Assembly (NCBI RefSeq): GCF_049943335.1
Contig: NZ_JBNFVY010000011.1
Location: 30,780-94,779, forward strand
DNA length: 64,000 nucleotides
Origin: JBNFVY01 sp049943335
GTDB taxonomy: Bacteria > Pseudomonadota > Alphaproteobacteria > Rhodobacterales > Rhodobacteraceae
Direction of reading: 5' to 3'
Positions 49,801 through 59,278 of this stretch are shown here, piece after piece. How positions within the stretch are numbered: the stretch's first letter is position 1; the number at the start of each line of letters is the position of its first letter. Position numbers and translations under genes: made by a program. A model generated the notes under the pieces. That model was given only the letters and a program-made list of their open reading frames with translations. It made no database searches and was not told the DNA's origin.

Positions 49801-49847
49801 TGATGTGTTTGTCGGTTTGCATCAGCTCTATTGATGTATTTGCCCGA
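49801..49847. promoter_or_regulatory. Repeated TGATGTNTTTGNC elements in the DUF1127-lysR gap
   Basis: TGATGTGTTTGTCGG at 49801 and TGATGTATTTGCCCG at 49832 form a direct repeat 31 bases apart (three helical turns), with an inverted GCATCA at 49819 between. They lie in the divergent 126-bp promoter region next to a LysR gene, so a LysR-type regulator site is a fair guess. Confidence 0.4.
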
Positions 49848-49905
49848 CTATGATCAATTAGGAAAACGAATGTTTGTTTAGTTTAACATCAAGAATGGTG
49901 ATGGA

Positions 49906-50787
49906 ATGCGAAATCTGGATCTGACAGCGCTGCGCAGCTTTGTTGCGGTCGCCGATTCTGGCGGTGTCACGCGTGCGGCAGGGCTTTTGAATCTGACGCA
50001 ATCGGCCGTTTCGATGCAGTTGAAGCGCCTTGAACAATCGCTGGGGGCCGGTCTTTTGGATCGCTCAGGGCGCGGGGTGGCGTTGACAAGCGAAGGCGAA
50101 CAGTTGGTATCCTATGCGCGCCGGATGCTTGAGTTGAACGATGAAGCCTATGCCCGCCTGACCTCGCAGGAATACGAGGGGGAAATACATCTCGGCGTGC
50201 CGCACGATATCATTTATCCGATTATTCCCAGGGTGTTGCAGCAGTTCAATGCGCGCTATCCACGGGTCAAGGTGAACCTCTATTCGTCCTTCACGTCCAA
50301 GCTGAAAGAGCAATTCAACCGCGGCCAGGTAGACGTCATCCTGACAACCGAAGAAGAACCCGACCGCGGGGGGCAGGTGATGGCGACGATGCCGCTGGTC
50401 TGGCTGGGCGCGCGCGGTGGGTCGGCGTGGCGGCAACGGCCATTGCGGCTGGCGTTCGAAAAGGGATGCGCGTTCCGTCCGCGTGTCCAGCGCGCGCTGG
50501 ACGAGCACGGGGTCGCGTGGGAAATGGCGACGAACAGCGAACAAAGCCGCACGATCGAAGCGATGGTGCAGGCTGATCTGGCGGTTTATGCGCAGCTGGA
50601 AGGGACCTATCCCAAGGATGCCGAGCCGATTCAGCATGGCGGGGCGCTGCCCGATCTGCCCAGCAGCCAGGTCATTCTTTATGCCAATGAAAAGGGGCAG
50701 GCGCATTACATCGACGACGTCGCCGAGTTATTGCGCGCGGCCTATAGTGTTCCCACCAAGCAAAACCTGCACGCTGTCGCAGGATAG
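49906..50787 (+). CDS. LysR-family transcriptional regulator
   Basis: Regulator of 293 aa. N-terminal winged HTH (LDLTALRSFVAVADSGGVTR, AAGLLNLTQSAVSMQLKRLE) and a periplasmic-binding-like effector domain (from about 90: EGEIHLGVPHDIIYPIIPRV). The effector domain has no recognisable ligand motif. Divergent from the DUF1127 gene and convergent with the quinone reductase gene; both are possible targets. Confidence 0.93.
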   Translation: MRNLDLTALRSFVAVADSGGVTRAAGLLNLTQSAVSMQLKRLEQSLGAGLLDRSGRGVALTSEGEQLVSYARRMLELNDEAYARLTSQEYEGEIHLGVPHDIIYPIIPRVLQQFNARYPRVKVNLYSSFTSKLKEQFNRGQVDVILTTEEEPDRGGQVMATMPLVWLGARGGSAWRQRPLRLAFEKGCAFRPRVQRALDEHGVAWEMATNSEQSRTIEAMVQADLAVYAQLEGTYPKDAEPIQHGGALPDLPSSQVILYANEKGQAHYIDDVAELLRAAYSVPTKQNLHAVAG

Positions 50788-50823
50788 GCGGGCCCGGCTG
50801 CCGGGGCGGCCGGGCCATTCGGC

Positions 50824-51786
50824 TCAGTCGATTGTCACCACGACCTTGCCGGTCGATTTGCGGGTGCGCAGGGTGTCCAGCGCCTGCGCTGTATCGGACA
50901 GTGGAAAGGTAAAGCTGATGTGCGGGTGCAATTTGCCGGCGCTGTACCAGTCAAACAGCTTTTCCATCGAATCTGTGATGACTGACGGTTTGAACACCCG
51001 GTATCCGCCCCAGTAGTGGCCGATGACCGAAACGTTCTTGACCAAAAGGTGGTTGGCGGGGATTTGCGGGATGTCGCCGGATGCGAACCCGATCACCAGG
51101 ATGCGCGCCTCGGGGTTCACGGCGCGAAACGCCGCCTTGAACTGGTCGCCGCCAACAGCGTCGTAAACCACGTCGGCGCCGCCCGCGGCCTTTACCGCGG
51201 CGCGGATATCGTCGGTTTCGCTGTCGATCAGGTGATCGGCGCCCATTTTGCGGCAAACCTCAAGCTTGTCTTGGCCGCGCGCGCAGGCGATGACATTTGC
51301 GCCCATCAGCTTGCCGATTTCGATGGCCGTCAGACCGACCCCCCCGGCCGCGCCCAGCACCAGCAGGTTTTCACCCGGTTGCAGGTTGGCCTTGTAGTCC
51401 AGGGCCACGTGGCTGGTACCATAGGCAATCTGAAAGGCGGCCGCGTCTTCGAACGACATGGCGTCTGGTATCTTGAAACAGGTATCGGCCGCGAACACGC
51501 CGTACTGCGCCAGGCCGCCCGATCCACCCATGGTGGCCACGCGATCGCCCGGTTTCAGCGACGTGACACCGTCGCCCACGGCCTGAATGGTGCCGGCCGC
51601 TTCGGACCCCAGGGTGAAGGGCAGGGGCGGCTTTTCCTGATACTGGCCCTTGGCGAGCAGAAAGTCCGCGAAATTCAACCCACAGGCCGCGGTCTTGAGC
51701 AGCACCTCGTCTTTGCCCGGTTCGGGCGTGTCGACGTCAACCAAAGCCGGCGCGATATCGTAGGATGATACTTGGAATGCTTTCAC
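50824..51786 (-). CDS. NADPH:quinone oxidoreductase (MDR family)
   Basis: Medium-chain dehydrogenase/reductase of 320 aa. N-terminal GroES-like part (CGLNFADFLLAKGQYQ) and nucleotide-binding motif LGAAGGVGLTAIEIGKLMGA. Structural zinc Cys set is absent, so it belongs to the zinc-free quinone reductase / crotonyl-CoA-reductase-like branch. Substrate not certain. Confidence 0.9.
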   Translation of the reverse strand: MKAFQVSSYDIAPALVDVDTPEPGKDEVLLKTAACGLNFADFLLAKGQYQEKPPLPFTLGSEAAGTIQAVGDGVTSLKPGDRVATMGGSGGLAQYGVFAADTCFKIPDAMSFEDAAAFQIAYGTSHVALDYKANLQPGENLLVLGAAGGVGLTAIEIGKLMGANVIACARGQDKLEVCRKMGADHLIDSETDDIRAAVKAAGGADVVYDAVGGDQFKAAFRAVNPEARILVIGFASGDIPQIPANHLLVKNVSVIGHYWGGYRVFKPSVITDSMEKLFDWYSAGKLHPHISFTFPLSDTAQALDTLRTRKSTGKVVVTID

Positions 51787-52136
51787 GTTTTTCTCCCTTC
51801 AGAATCGTCAATAATCATATGGAGGCGACGAGGGAAAGGCGAGCGTAGGCGAAACGGCGTTTCGCAAAACCGGGTACTAAACCGTGGCGAGAGTTTGCAA
51901 TTTGCGAAATTAACGTTACGTCACAGGAACAACTTTATGATTTGTGGGACATTGGTTCAATCCGGAAATGGTTTCTTAATGTAGCCAGAGCAGATTTAGC
52001 CCAACTTTACAGTTACTTATGCGCATTTTCGCCGACCCTGTCGAAAAAGACAGGTTGAGAGTCTGGCGCGAGAGCGGGATGTGTTTGATACACGCATAGG
52101 TTACAGGCAGTCGCCGACAGTCAGGAGCAACAAGTT
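51787..52136. other. 350-bp divergent promoter region
   Basis: Between the quinone reductase and XRE genes. AT-rich (51880-52020), with one perfect hairpin CCTGTC-GAAAAA-GACAGG at 52037-52054. GTCAGGAGCAACAAGTT gives the ribosome-binding site of the XRE gene. No small gene supported. Confidence 0.6.
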
Positions 52137-52511
52137 ATGAAGCACCCCGTAGACGTTCATGTAGGCAAACGCATTCGGCACCGTCGCTGGATGGTTGGCA
52201 TGACACAGCAACAACTGGCAGAACGTGTCGGGATCAAGTTTCAGCAGATCCAAAAATACGAAACCGGCATGAATCGCGTCTCGGCGTCCAGACTTTGGGA
52301 TATCGCCGAAGCGCTGAACGTGCCTGTTGCGTTCTTTTTCGAAGGTCTGGGCGCTGATGTAGAAGCCGAAGCCGACCCCGCCACGTCGGTTCCCGGCGAT
52401 ATCCTGGCAGACAAAGAGGCCCTTGAACTGGTCCGCTCTTACTATTCAATTCCGGAAAACCAGCGCCGCCGTCTGTTCGAACTGGCACGTGTGCTGTCGG
52501 ACGTCGCATGA
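52137..52511 (+). CDS. XRE-family transcriptional regulator
   Basis: Regulator of 124 aa. HTH_XRE domain at 11-66 (GKRIRHRRWMVGMTQQQLAE, RVGIKFQQIQKYETGMNRVS). C-terminal EALELVRSYYSIPENQRRRL is typical for the alphaproteobacterial PraR/PhrR-like group, which govern attachment and quorum or stress traits in rhizobia. Its role here is not determined. Confidence 0.92.
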   Translation: MKHPVDVHVGKRIRHRRWMVGMTQQQLAERVGIKFQQIQKYETGMNRVSASRLWDIAEALNVPVAFFFEGLGADVEAEADPATSVPGDILADKEALELVRSYYSIPENQRRRLFELARVLSDVA

Positions 52512-52587
52512 AAGCGTGAACTTCCTTGACGCCTGAAGGGCCAGTCATTACCCGCTAAGGGGTGGCTGGCGTTTTCGGGCTCAAACT

Positions 52588-53394
52588 ATGACGAATTATC
52601 CTTCTTCGCTGGTGTCGGACCTGCTTGCGGCTGCGCATGCGGCTGCCGATGCGGCGCGCAATGTCACCCTGTCCCATTTCCGGTCGGATATAAGGGCCGA
52701 GAACAAGCTGCAAGGCGGGTTCGATCCGGTGACCATCGCGGATCGCGGGGCCGAAGACGCCATTCGCAAGGTTCTGGCCGATTTGCGCCCCGATGACGCG
52801 GTGCTTGGCGAAGAGATGGCGCAGGTTGCCGGAACGTCGGGGCTGACCTGGGTGATTGATCCCATTGACGGGACGCGCGCCTATATCTCGGGCGCGCCGA
52901 CATGGGGCACGTTGATCGGGATCACCGACGCTGACGGTGTCATCATCGGGATGATCGACCAGCCCTATATTGGTGAACGGTTTGTCGGCGGGCCCGACGG
53001 GGCACAGTGTTTGGGGCCGCGCGGCACACGGACCTTGGCGACCCGGCAAACGGATCGGCTTGATCAGGCCACGATCTTTACCACCTTCCCCGAAGTGGGC
53101 ACCAAGCGCGAAGGCGCGGCCTTTGCCGATCTGGCCGGGCGCTGCAAGCTGACCCGCTACGGGATGGATTGTTATGCCTATGCGCTGTTGGCGCACGGCT
53201 GCGTGGACCTTGTGGTCGAAGCGGGGCTGAACCCCTATGACATCGTCGGCCCGATTGGCGTCGTCCAGGCGGCGGGCGGCATCGTCACCGATTGGCGCGG
53301 CGGACCGGCCCATCCGGGGGGGCGCGCGGTTGCCGCGGCAAATTCGGCCCTGCATGAGCAGGCGCTTGCAGTGTTGTCCAAGGTGGCAACATGA
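52588..53394 (+). CDS. hisN: Inositol-monophosphatase family phosphatase, HisN-like
   Basis: Mg-dependent phosphatase of 268 aa. IMPase motifs: GEEMA (about residue 73), WVIDPIDGTRAYISGAPTWG and GLNPYDIVGPIGVVQAAGG with the distal Asp. The TRAYISG variant is that of alphaproteobacterial histidinol-phosphate phosphatase HisN, so histidine synthesis is the best guess; inositol phosphatase is the alternative. Overlaps the next gene (ATGA). Confidence 0.85.
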   Translation: MTNYPSSLVSDLLAAAHAAADAARNVTLSHFRSDIRAENKLQGGFDPVTIADRGAEDAIRKVLADLRPDDAVLGEEMAQVAGTSGLTWVIDPIDGTRAYISGAPTWGTLIGITDADGVIIGMIDQPYIGERFVGGPDGAQCLGPRGTRTLATRQTDRLDQATIFTTFPEVGTKREGAAFADLAGRCKLTRYGMDCYAYALLAHGCVDLVVEAGLNPYDIVGPIGVVQAAGGIVTDWRGGPAHPGGRAVAAANSALHEQALAVLSKVAT

Positions 53395-54740
53395 TCCTGC
53401 GCCGCACCCTGCTCAAGAACGCGCAATGTGTGGTGACGATGGACGACCAGCGCCGCGAACTGCACGACGCCGACGTGATGATCCATCATGGCGTGATCGA
53501 AGCGGTCGGCAAGGGGCTCTATGCCGATGACGCGGATATCGTGCATGTGAACGGGTGCCTGATCACGCCGGGCCTCGTGAACACGCATCACCATCTGTAC
53601 CAATCCCTGACCCGCGCGGTGCCGGGGGCGCAGGATGCGCTGCTTTTTGGGTGGCTCCAGCGGCTCTATCCGATCTGGGAACAGTTCACGCCCGCAGATT
53701 TTCGCGCCTCGACCTTGGCCGGGTTGGCCGAGCTTGCGTTGTCAGGGTGCACGACCACATCGGACCACCTGTACCTGTTCCCCAACGGCGCACGGTTGGA
53801 CGACACCATCCATGCGGCGGCGGAAATCGGCATGCGGTTCCACCCCACCCGCGGCGCCATGAGCATCGGAACCAGCGCAGGGGGCTTGCCCCCGGACAGT
53901 TTGGTGGAAAGCGAAGCGGCGATCCTGGAAGATTGCGTGCGCGTGATCGATACGTTTCATGACCCGGCGCCAGGATCGATGTGCCGCGTCGGCGTTGCGC
54001 CTTGTTCGCCGTTTTCCGTCAGCCAGGACCTGATGCGCGACGCGGCGGTTCTGGCGCGCGACAAGGGCGTTCGTCTGCACACTCATTTGGCAGAAAACGA
54101 CGAAGATATCGCCTATTCACTGGAAAAGTTCGGATGCCGGCCGGGACAATACGCCGAGGATCTGGGCTGGTTGGGGGAAGATGTCTGGTTTGCGCATTGC
54201 GTAAAGATCGACCCGCAAGAGATTGATTTATTTTCAAAAACAAAAACCGGCGTGGCGCATTGTCCGTGTTCGAACTGCCGTCTTGGGTCGGGGATCGCGC
54301 CGGTCCGGGCGATGCGTGATGCAGGGGTGCGCGTTGGGCTGGGCGTTGACGGATCTGCCAGCAATGACGCAGGCAATATGGTGGCCGAAGCGCGCCAGGC
54401 AATGTTGTTGCAGCGTGTGGCGCGCGGCGCCGACAAGATGAGCGCGCGTGAAGCGTTGGAGCTTGCGACGCGCGGCGGGGCCCAGGTGCTGGGCCGCGAT
54501 GATATTGGCCAGCTTGCCGTCGGGATGCGCGCCGATATTGCAGTCTGGGACATGACCAGCATCGAGGCCGCGGGCCTGTGGGACCCCGCAGCCTTGTTGC
54601 TGGCGGGGCCGACCTGGGTGCGGGACCTGTTTGTCGAGGGGCGGCGCATCGTCAAGCAGGGGCGACTGCATTCGATGGATCTGGGCGAAATCAAGCATGA
54701 CCAGATCCGCCGCGCGCGCGCCTTGGCCGAAACAGCTTAG
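53391..54740 (+). CDS. 8-oxoguanine deaminase (TRZ/ATZ amidohydrolase)
   Basis: Zinc amidohydrolase of 449 aa. HxH metal motif in PGLVNTHHHLYQSLTRAV, HLAENDEDIAYSL, WFAHCVKID, and GLGVDGSASNDAGNM with the catalytic Asp. This combination is characteristic of the 8-oxoguanine deaminase group, which converts 8-oxoguanine to urate; other TRZ/ATZ substrates cannot be excluded. Convergent with guaD. Confidence 0.85.
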   Translation: MILRRTLLKNAQCVVTMDDQRRELHDADVMIHHGVIEAVGKGLYADDADIVHVNGCLITPGLVNTHHHLYQSLTRAVPGAQDALLFGWLQRLYPIWEQFTPADFRASTLAGLAELALSGCTTTSDHLYLFPNGARLDDTIHAAAEIGMRFHPTRGAMSIGTSAGGLPPDSLVESEAAILEDCVRVIDTFHDPAPGSMCRVGVAPCSPFSVSQDLMRDAAVLARDKGVRLHTHLAENDEDIAYSLEKFGCRPGQYAEDLGWLGEDVWFAHCVKIDPQEIDLFSKTKTGVAHCPCSNCRLGSGIAPVRAMRDAGVRVGLGVDGSASNDAGNMVAEARQAMLLQRVARGADKMSAREALELATRGGAQVLGRDDIGQLAVGMRADIAVWDMTSIEAAGLWDPAALLLAGPTWVRDLFVEGRRIVKQGRLHSMDLGEIKHDQIRRARALAETA

Positions 54741-54899
54741 ACGGGCCCTTGGTTTATGGGCGGTCGGCGGCACGAAATCTGCCGGGCATAAAGGGGGATG
54801 AAATTGCCCCGCCAATCCCGCAACCGATCTGACCTGCGGCGCGCGCCCGTATCGGCGCGGCGCGATTGGGCAGGTCGAGCCGGGTTGTGGTGATTACCG

Positions 54900-54944
54900 C
54901 GAAACGCCGAGGGTCAGCGCGTTTCGGATGCCCCGGACGGGGCC
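54900..54944. other. Two hairpins between convergent deaminase genes
   Basis: CGAAACGC/GCGTTTCG (54900-54926) and GCCCC-GGAC-GGGGC (54931-54944). No T-runs. They probably separate the convergent transcripts. The rest of the 223-bp gap shows nothing. Confidence 0.5.
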
Positions 54945-54963
54945 AATTGCCGGTAAAACAAGA

Positions 54964-56283
54964 TCAGAGCGCTTTTTGCCCGGCGATCCAGACGCTTTTT
55001 ATCGCACGATCATCGCCCATCATGATGGTTGGGAAAATAGACTCCCACGCGTCTTCGGCGCGGCTGGCGCGCTGCGCGATCAATGGTGTCGAAGTCAGGT
55101 CAATCACGACAAGGTCCGCTTCCATTCCCTTGGCGATGTTCCCGATCATGTCGTGTTGGCGCAGGGCGCGGGCCGACCCGCAGGTGGCCAGCCACCACAG
55201 TTGGGCCGCGTGCAATGGCGTGCCAGTCAGTTGCCCGATTTCATAGGCGGCTGCCATCGTGCGCAGCATGGAAAACGACGACCCGCCCCCGGTGTCGGTT
55301 GCAAGGCCGACGATCTGTCCTTCTGCCTTCGCGCGTGCCATGTCGAACAGGCCCGAACCGATAAAGGTGTTCGATGTCGGGCAATGGATCAGGGCCGCGC
55401 CGGCTTCGGCAAGGCGCGCCCGTTCCCGCGGTTCCAGGTGAATGGCGTGCCCGAACATCGCGCCTTCGCGCAGCAGGCCGTGGGTTTCGTATGTATCGAG
55501 GTAATCGCGCGCGTCCGGGTAGAGCGATTTGACCCAGGCGATTTCGTCGGTCTGTTCGCTCAGGTGGGTTTGCATGGGGCAATCGGGATGTTCGGCCCAG
55601 AGCGCGCCGAGCGCTTCAAGTTGCGCCGGCGATGAGGTCGGCGAAAAACGCGGCGTGATGGCATAGCTCAGCCGATCCAGCCCATGCCATTTTTCCAGCA
55701 GCGCGCGGCTTTCGTCATACGCGCTTTGGGCCGTGTCGCGCAGCCCGTCGGGCGCGTTGCGATCCATGCAGGTGCGCCCGGTCGCGGCCCGCATGCCGCG
55801 CGCTTGGGCCTGTGTGAAGAACGCGTCAACCGAAGCGGGATGGATCGTGCCGAACGAGCACATGGTTGTGGTGCCGTGGGCAAGGGCCAGATCGAAATAG
55901 AGATCGGCCTGACGGGCGGCATACGCGGGGTCGCCAAAGCGCATCTCTTCGGGGAATGTGTAGGTGTTGAGCCAGTCGATCAGGCGTTTGCCCCAGCTGG
56001 CGATGATCCCGGTTTGGGGATAGTGCACGTGGGCGTCGATGAACCCGGCAGATATCAACCGGGCGCCATAGTCTGTTGTCTGGGCATCGCGATAGGTCGC
56101 GCGGATGGTATCGGCTGGCCCGTGATCGACAATGACGCCATCGCGGATCACCACGGCGCCCTTGCGTTCGATGCGGCCGGCGGCGGGCCCTGACGGGCCG
56201 AACGGGTCTGCACTATAGGACAGAACCTGCCCAAGAAGAATGTCGGTCACGGATATGCTCGCTGGTTGAATTGGGGCTACCAT
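54964..56283 (-). CDS. guaD: Guanine deaminase
   Basis: Zinc amidohydrolase of 439 aa turning guanine into xanthine. FIDAHVHYPQTGIIASWG (HxH, and PQ typical of GuaD), MQTHLSEQTDEIAWVKSLYP, FGHAIHLEPRE and GLATDTGGGSSFSMLRTM are present. Start is the ATG of MVAPIQPA, because a longer frame overlaps the mgtE promoter side and does not resemble the family. Divergent from mgtE. Confidence 0.93.
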   Translation of the reverse strand: MVAPIQPASISVTDILLGQVLSYSADPFGPSGPAAGRIERKGAVVIRDGVIVDHGPADTIRATYRDAQTTDYGARLISAGFIDAHVHYPQTGIIASWGKRLIDWLNTYTFPEEMRFGDPAYAARQADLYFDLALAHGTTTMCSFGTIHPASVDAFFTQAQARGMRAATGRTCMDRNAPDGLRDTAQSAYDESRALLEKWHGLDRLSYAITPRFSPTSSPAQLEALGALWAEHPDCPMQTHLSEQTDEIAWVKSLYPDARDYLDTYETHGLLREGAMFGHAIHLEPRERARLAEAGAALIHCPTSNTFIGSGLFDMARAKAEGQIVGLATDTGGGSSFSMLRTMAAAYEIGQLTGTPLHAAQLWWLATCGSARALRQHDMIGNIAKGMEADLVVIDLTSTPLIAQRASRAEDAWESIFPTIMMGDDRAIKSVWIAGQKAL

Positions 56284-56374
56284 AGCATTCGGACCGGCGG
56301 GGTAAATTGCTTGCGCGCTCTGTATTCCCTTCCATGCTTGTTCTATGTGTTGGCCAAAGCAGCAGGGCGCGGTC

Positions 56375-57766
56375 ATGGAAGAGCATCAGGTCATCGACAA
56401 TGACGAGGACAAGCCGGAAAAGGACGCATATGTCCTTGGCCAGAAAACCGTTGCGGCGATCCTTTATGCTGTTGATGCGCAAGATAAAACCAAGCTAGCC
56501 GAGCTGATGGAGCCGCTGCACGCGGCGGACATCGCGGACCTTCTTGAGCAGATCAACACCTTCGACCGGCGCCAATTGGTCGAGCTTTACGGCGGCGCGT
56601 TCGACGGCGAGATTCTGTCAGAACTGAACGAAGACATCCGCGAAGAGATCATTACCGCACTGAAACCGGACGTTCTGGCCGATGCGGTGCGCGAACTGGA
56701 CAGTGATGACGTTGTCGATCTGGTCGAAGATCTGGACCCGCCCCAGCAAGAGGCGATTCTGGACGCGCTGGAAGACGCCGACCGTGTTGCGGTCGAACAA
56801 GCGCTTTCGTTTCCCGAATATTCGGCCGGTCGCCTCATGCAGCGCGAAGTGGTCATGGCGCCCGAGCATTGGAACGTGGGCGAAGCCATAGATTTCATGC
56901 GCAATCATGACGACATGCCCGAGCAATTCTATCACGTCGTGCTGGTCGATCCCGCAATGCGGCCGGTGGGGCATGTGACGCTGGGCAAGATCCTGTCGCA
57001 CCCGCGCGAGATGAAATTGACCGAGATCGTCGAACCGTCCTTCCGCACCTTTCAACTGGACGAAGACGAGGGCGACGTGGCCTATGCCTTTAACCAGTAC
57101 CACCTGATTTCTGCGCCGGTCGTGGATAAGGTCGGGCGTCTGGTCGGTGTCATCACGATCGATGACGCCATGTCCGTTCTGGATGACGAGCACGAAGAAG
57201 ATATCCTGCGTCTGGCCGGTGTGGGCGACGGATCGCTTGCGGCCAAGGTGATCGAAACCACGCGCGCGCGCCTGCCATGGCTGGCGGTCAACCTGGTCAC
57301 CGCGATCCTTGCGTCGCTGGTGATTGCCCAGTTCGAAGACACGATTGCGCAGTTCGTAGCCTTGGCGGTTTTGATGCCCATCGTCGCGTCGATGGGCGGC
57401 AATGCGGGCACCCAGGCACTGACCGTGGCCGTGCGCGCCATCGCCACGCGCGATCTGACCGGCAGCAACGTCTGGCGCGTGATCCGGCGCGAGGTGTTGG
57501 TGGGGCTGGCCAATGGCTTGATTTTCGCGGTGGTCATGGGCGCTGTCGGATTGATCTGGTTCGGCTCGCCCGTGCTGGGGGGCGTGATCGCGGCGGCGAT
57601 GGTGATCAACATGGTCATTGCGGGGTTCGCGGGCATCCTGATCCCGGTCGTGTTGGACCGGTTGCGTGTTGATCCGGCGCTGGCATCGGGCGCGTTCGTG
57701 ACGACAGTTACCGATGTGGTGGGCTTTTTGGCCTTTCTGGGGCTGGCGGCGATTTTCCTGTTATGA
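56375..57766 (+). CDS. mgtE: MgtE magnesium transporter
   Basis: Mg2+ channel of 463 aa. Order: MgtE N domain (25-125: LMEPLHAADIADLLEQINTF), two CBS domains (about 135-260: LMQREVVMAPEHWNVGEAID ...), plug helix and five-span pore with the GGNAGTQALTVAVRAIATRD motif. Intracellular Mg binds the N/CBS part and closes the pore. ATG at 56375. Overlaps fau (ATGA). Confidence 0.95.
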   Translation: MEEHQVIDNDEDKPEKDAYVLGQKTVAAILYAVDAQDKTKLAELMEPLHAADIADLLEQINTFDRRQLVELYGGAFDGEILSELNEDIREEIITALKPDVLADAVRELDSDDVVDLVEDLDPPQQEAILDALEDADRVAVEQALSFPEYSAGRLMQREVVMAPEHWNVGEAIDFMRNHDDMPEQFYHVVLVDPAMRPVGHVTLGKILSHPREMKLTEIVEPSFRTFQLDEDEGDVAYAFNQYHLISAPVVDKVGRLVGVITIDDAMSVLDDEHEEDILRLAGVGDGSLAAKVIETTRARLPWLAVNLVTAILASLVIAQFEDTIAQFVALAVLMPIVASMGGNAGTQALTVAVRAIATRDLTGSNVWRVIRREVLVGLANGLIFAVVMGAVGLIWFGSPVLGGVIAAAMVINMVIAGFAGILIPVVLDRLRVDPALASGAFVTTVTDVVGFLAFLGLAAIFLL

Positions 57767-58329
57767 CACTGGACGCGGAAAAGGCAGCCGCGCGCAAAAC
57801 GGCGCTGGCCAAACGAAAGGCCGCGCATTCGGCGGCCAGATCGTCGATGGCGTCGGCCCTGCTGGTGGCGCATATCGAACGGATCGGCCCGCGCAACGTG
57901 GCCGGTTACCTGCCGATCCGGTCCGAAATCAATCCGCTGCCCGCGATGGAGATGCTGGTACGCCACATTCCCGTTTGCGTGCCGGTGATTGACGCGCCGG
58001 GGCGGCCGCTCAAATTTCGGGAATGGTGGCCCGAATCCGTCATGGAAAGCGGGCCCCATGGGATCTTGCAGCCCGCAGAAGGCGCCTTTGTCACCCCCGA
58101 ATTGGCCATCGTGCCGCTTGTGGCCTTCGACGATCAGTTGATGCGGCTTGGCTATGGGGGGGGCTATTATGACCGCACCCTGCCACGGCTGCGCGCGGCG
58201 AGCGGCAAGTTTCAGGCTATCGGTCTGGCGTATGGCGCACAGCAGTTGGACCGGGTGCCAACCGACCCCCACGATCAGCGTCTGGATGCAGTGGTCACGG
58301 AAAAGACGGTTCTGACCCAACCCGCCTGA
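57763..58329 (+). CDS. 5-formyltetrahydrofolate cyclo-ligase
   Basis: MTHFS (188 aa), ATP-dependent conversion of 5-formyl-THF to methenyl-THF. Signature LIVPLVAFDDQ-like IVPLVAFDDQLMRLGYGGGY with YDRTLPRL is clear; N-terminal KAAARKTALAKRK is the usual basic helix. Starts inside the mgtE stop. A symbol such as fau/ygfA would be by family only. Confidence 0.94.
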   Translation: MTLDAEKAAARKTALAKRKAAHSAARSSMASALLVAHIERIGPRNVAGYLPIRSEINPLPAMEMLVRHIPVCVPVIDAPGRPLKFREWWPESVMESGPHGILQPAEGAFVTPELAIVPLVAFDDQLMRLGYGGGYYDRTLPRLRAASGKFQAIGLAYGAQQLDRVPTDPHDQRLDAVVTEKTVLTQPA

Positions 58330-58378
58330 CCTGCGCTTGGCTCTTGCGCCCGGCGCACGCTCGCCATAGCAACACAGT

Positions 58379-59194
58379 ATGCGAATTCTTTTTCTAGGAG
58401 ACATCGTAGGCCGCGCCGGACGCAATGCGATTGCCGAGCGCCTGCCTGGCCTGCGTGAAACGTGGCGCACCGATTTCGTCGTGGTCAACGGGGAAAACGC
58501 CACAAATGGCGCAGGGCTTTCGGCGGATCACGCCAAGGGCCTGCTGGACGCGGGTGTCGATTGTCTGACGCTGGGCGATCACGCGTTCGATCAACGCGAC
58601 ATGATGCAGTTCATCGACCGCGAACCCCGAATTGTCCGCCCGATCAATTTCGCCAAGTCGGCCCCCGGACGTGGGGCTGCGATTCTGGATGCCGGGCGAG
58701 GGCGCAAGATCCTCGTGGCGCAGGTTCTTGGTCAGGTCTTCATGAAGCGGGCCTTCGACGATCCGTTTTCGGCCGTCGACGATATCCTGCGCAAGAATCC
58801 TTTGGGCGTCACGGTGCAGGCCAGCCTGCTGGATGTGCATTGCGAAGCGACCAGCGAAAAGATGGCAATGGGGCATTTCGCCGACGGCAAGGCCAGCGTT
58901 GTGGTCGGCACGCATACCCATGTCGCCACCGCTGACGCGCAGATCCTGCCGGCCGGGACGGCGTTTCAGACCGATGCGGGGATGTGCGGCGACTACAATT
59001 CGGTGATCGGGATGGACAAGGCCGAACCCCTGCGCCGCTTCGTCACCGGAATGGGCAAGACCCGGTTCAAACCGGCCGAAGGCGAGGTCACCCTGTCAGG
59101 CGTGTTTGTCGAGACCGATGATCGCACCGGCAAGGCAAAATCGGTCAAGATGGTCCGCGAAGGCGGGTGTCTGGAGCAAAGTATCCCGCAATGA
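58379..59194 (+). CDS. YmdB-family metallophosphoesterase (TIGR00282)
   Basis: Phosphodiesterase of 271 aa. Metal ligands: MRILFLGDIVGRAGRNA (D), VVVNGENATNGAG (NE), TLGDHAFDQRD (H) and VVVGTHTHVATAD (HxH). Homologous YmdB of Bacillus cleaves 2',3'-cyclic nucleotides and affects RNA turnover and development. Native substrate here unknown. Confidence 0.93.
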   Translation: MRILFLGDIVGRAGRNAIAERLPGLRETWRTDFVVVNGENATNGAGLSADHAKGLLDAGVDCLTLGDHAFDQRDMMQFIDREPRIVRPINFAKSAPGRGAAILDAGRGRKILVAQVLGQVFMKRAFDDPFSAVDDILRKNPLGVTVQASLLDVHCEATSEKMAMGHFADGKASVVVGTHTHVATADAQILPAGTAFQTDAGMCGDYNSVIGMDKAEPLRRFVTGMGKTRFKPAEGEVTLSGVFVETDDRTGKAKSVKMVREGGCLEQSIPQ

Positions 59195-59278
59195 CGCCCG
59201 TATGAAACGTGCGCTTGCGGGGGCTGATGCAAACCGCGATGATGGCGCCGATTTGACCAACCAAGGTACGCTGGACCT

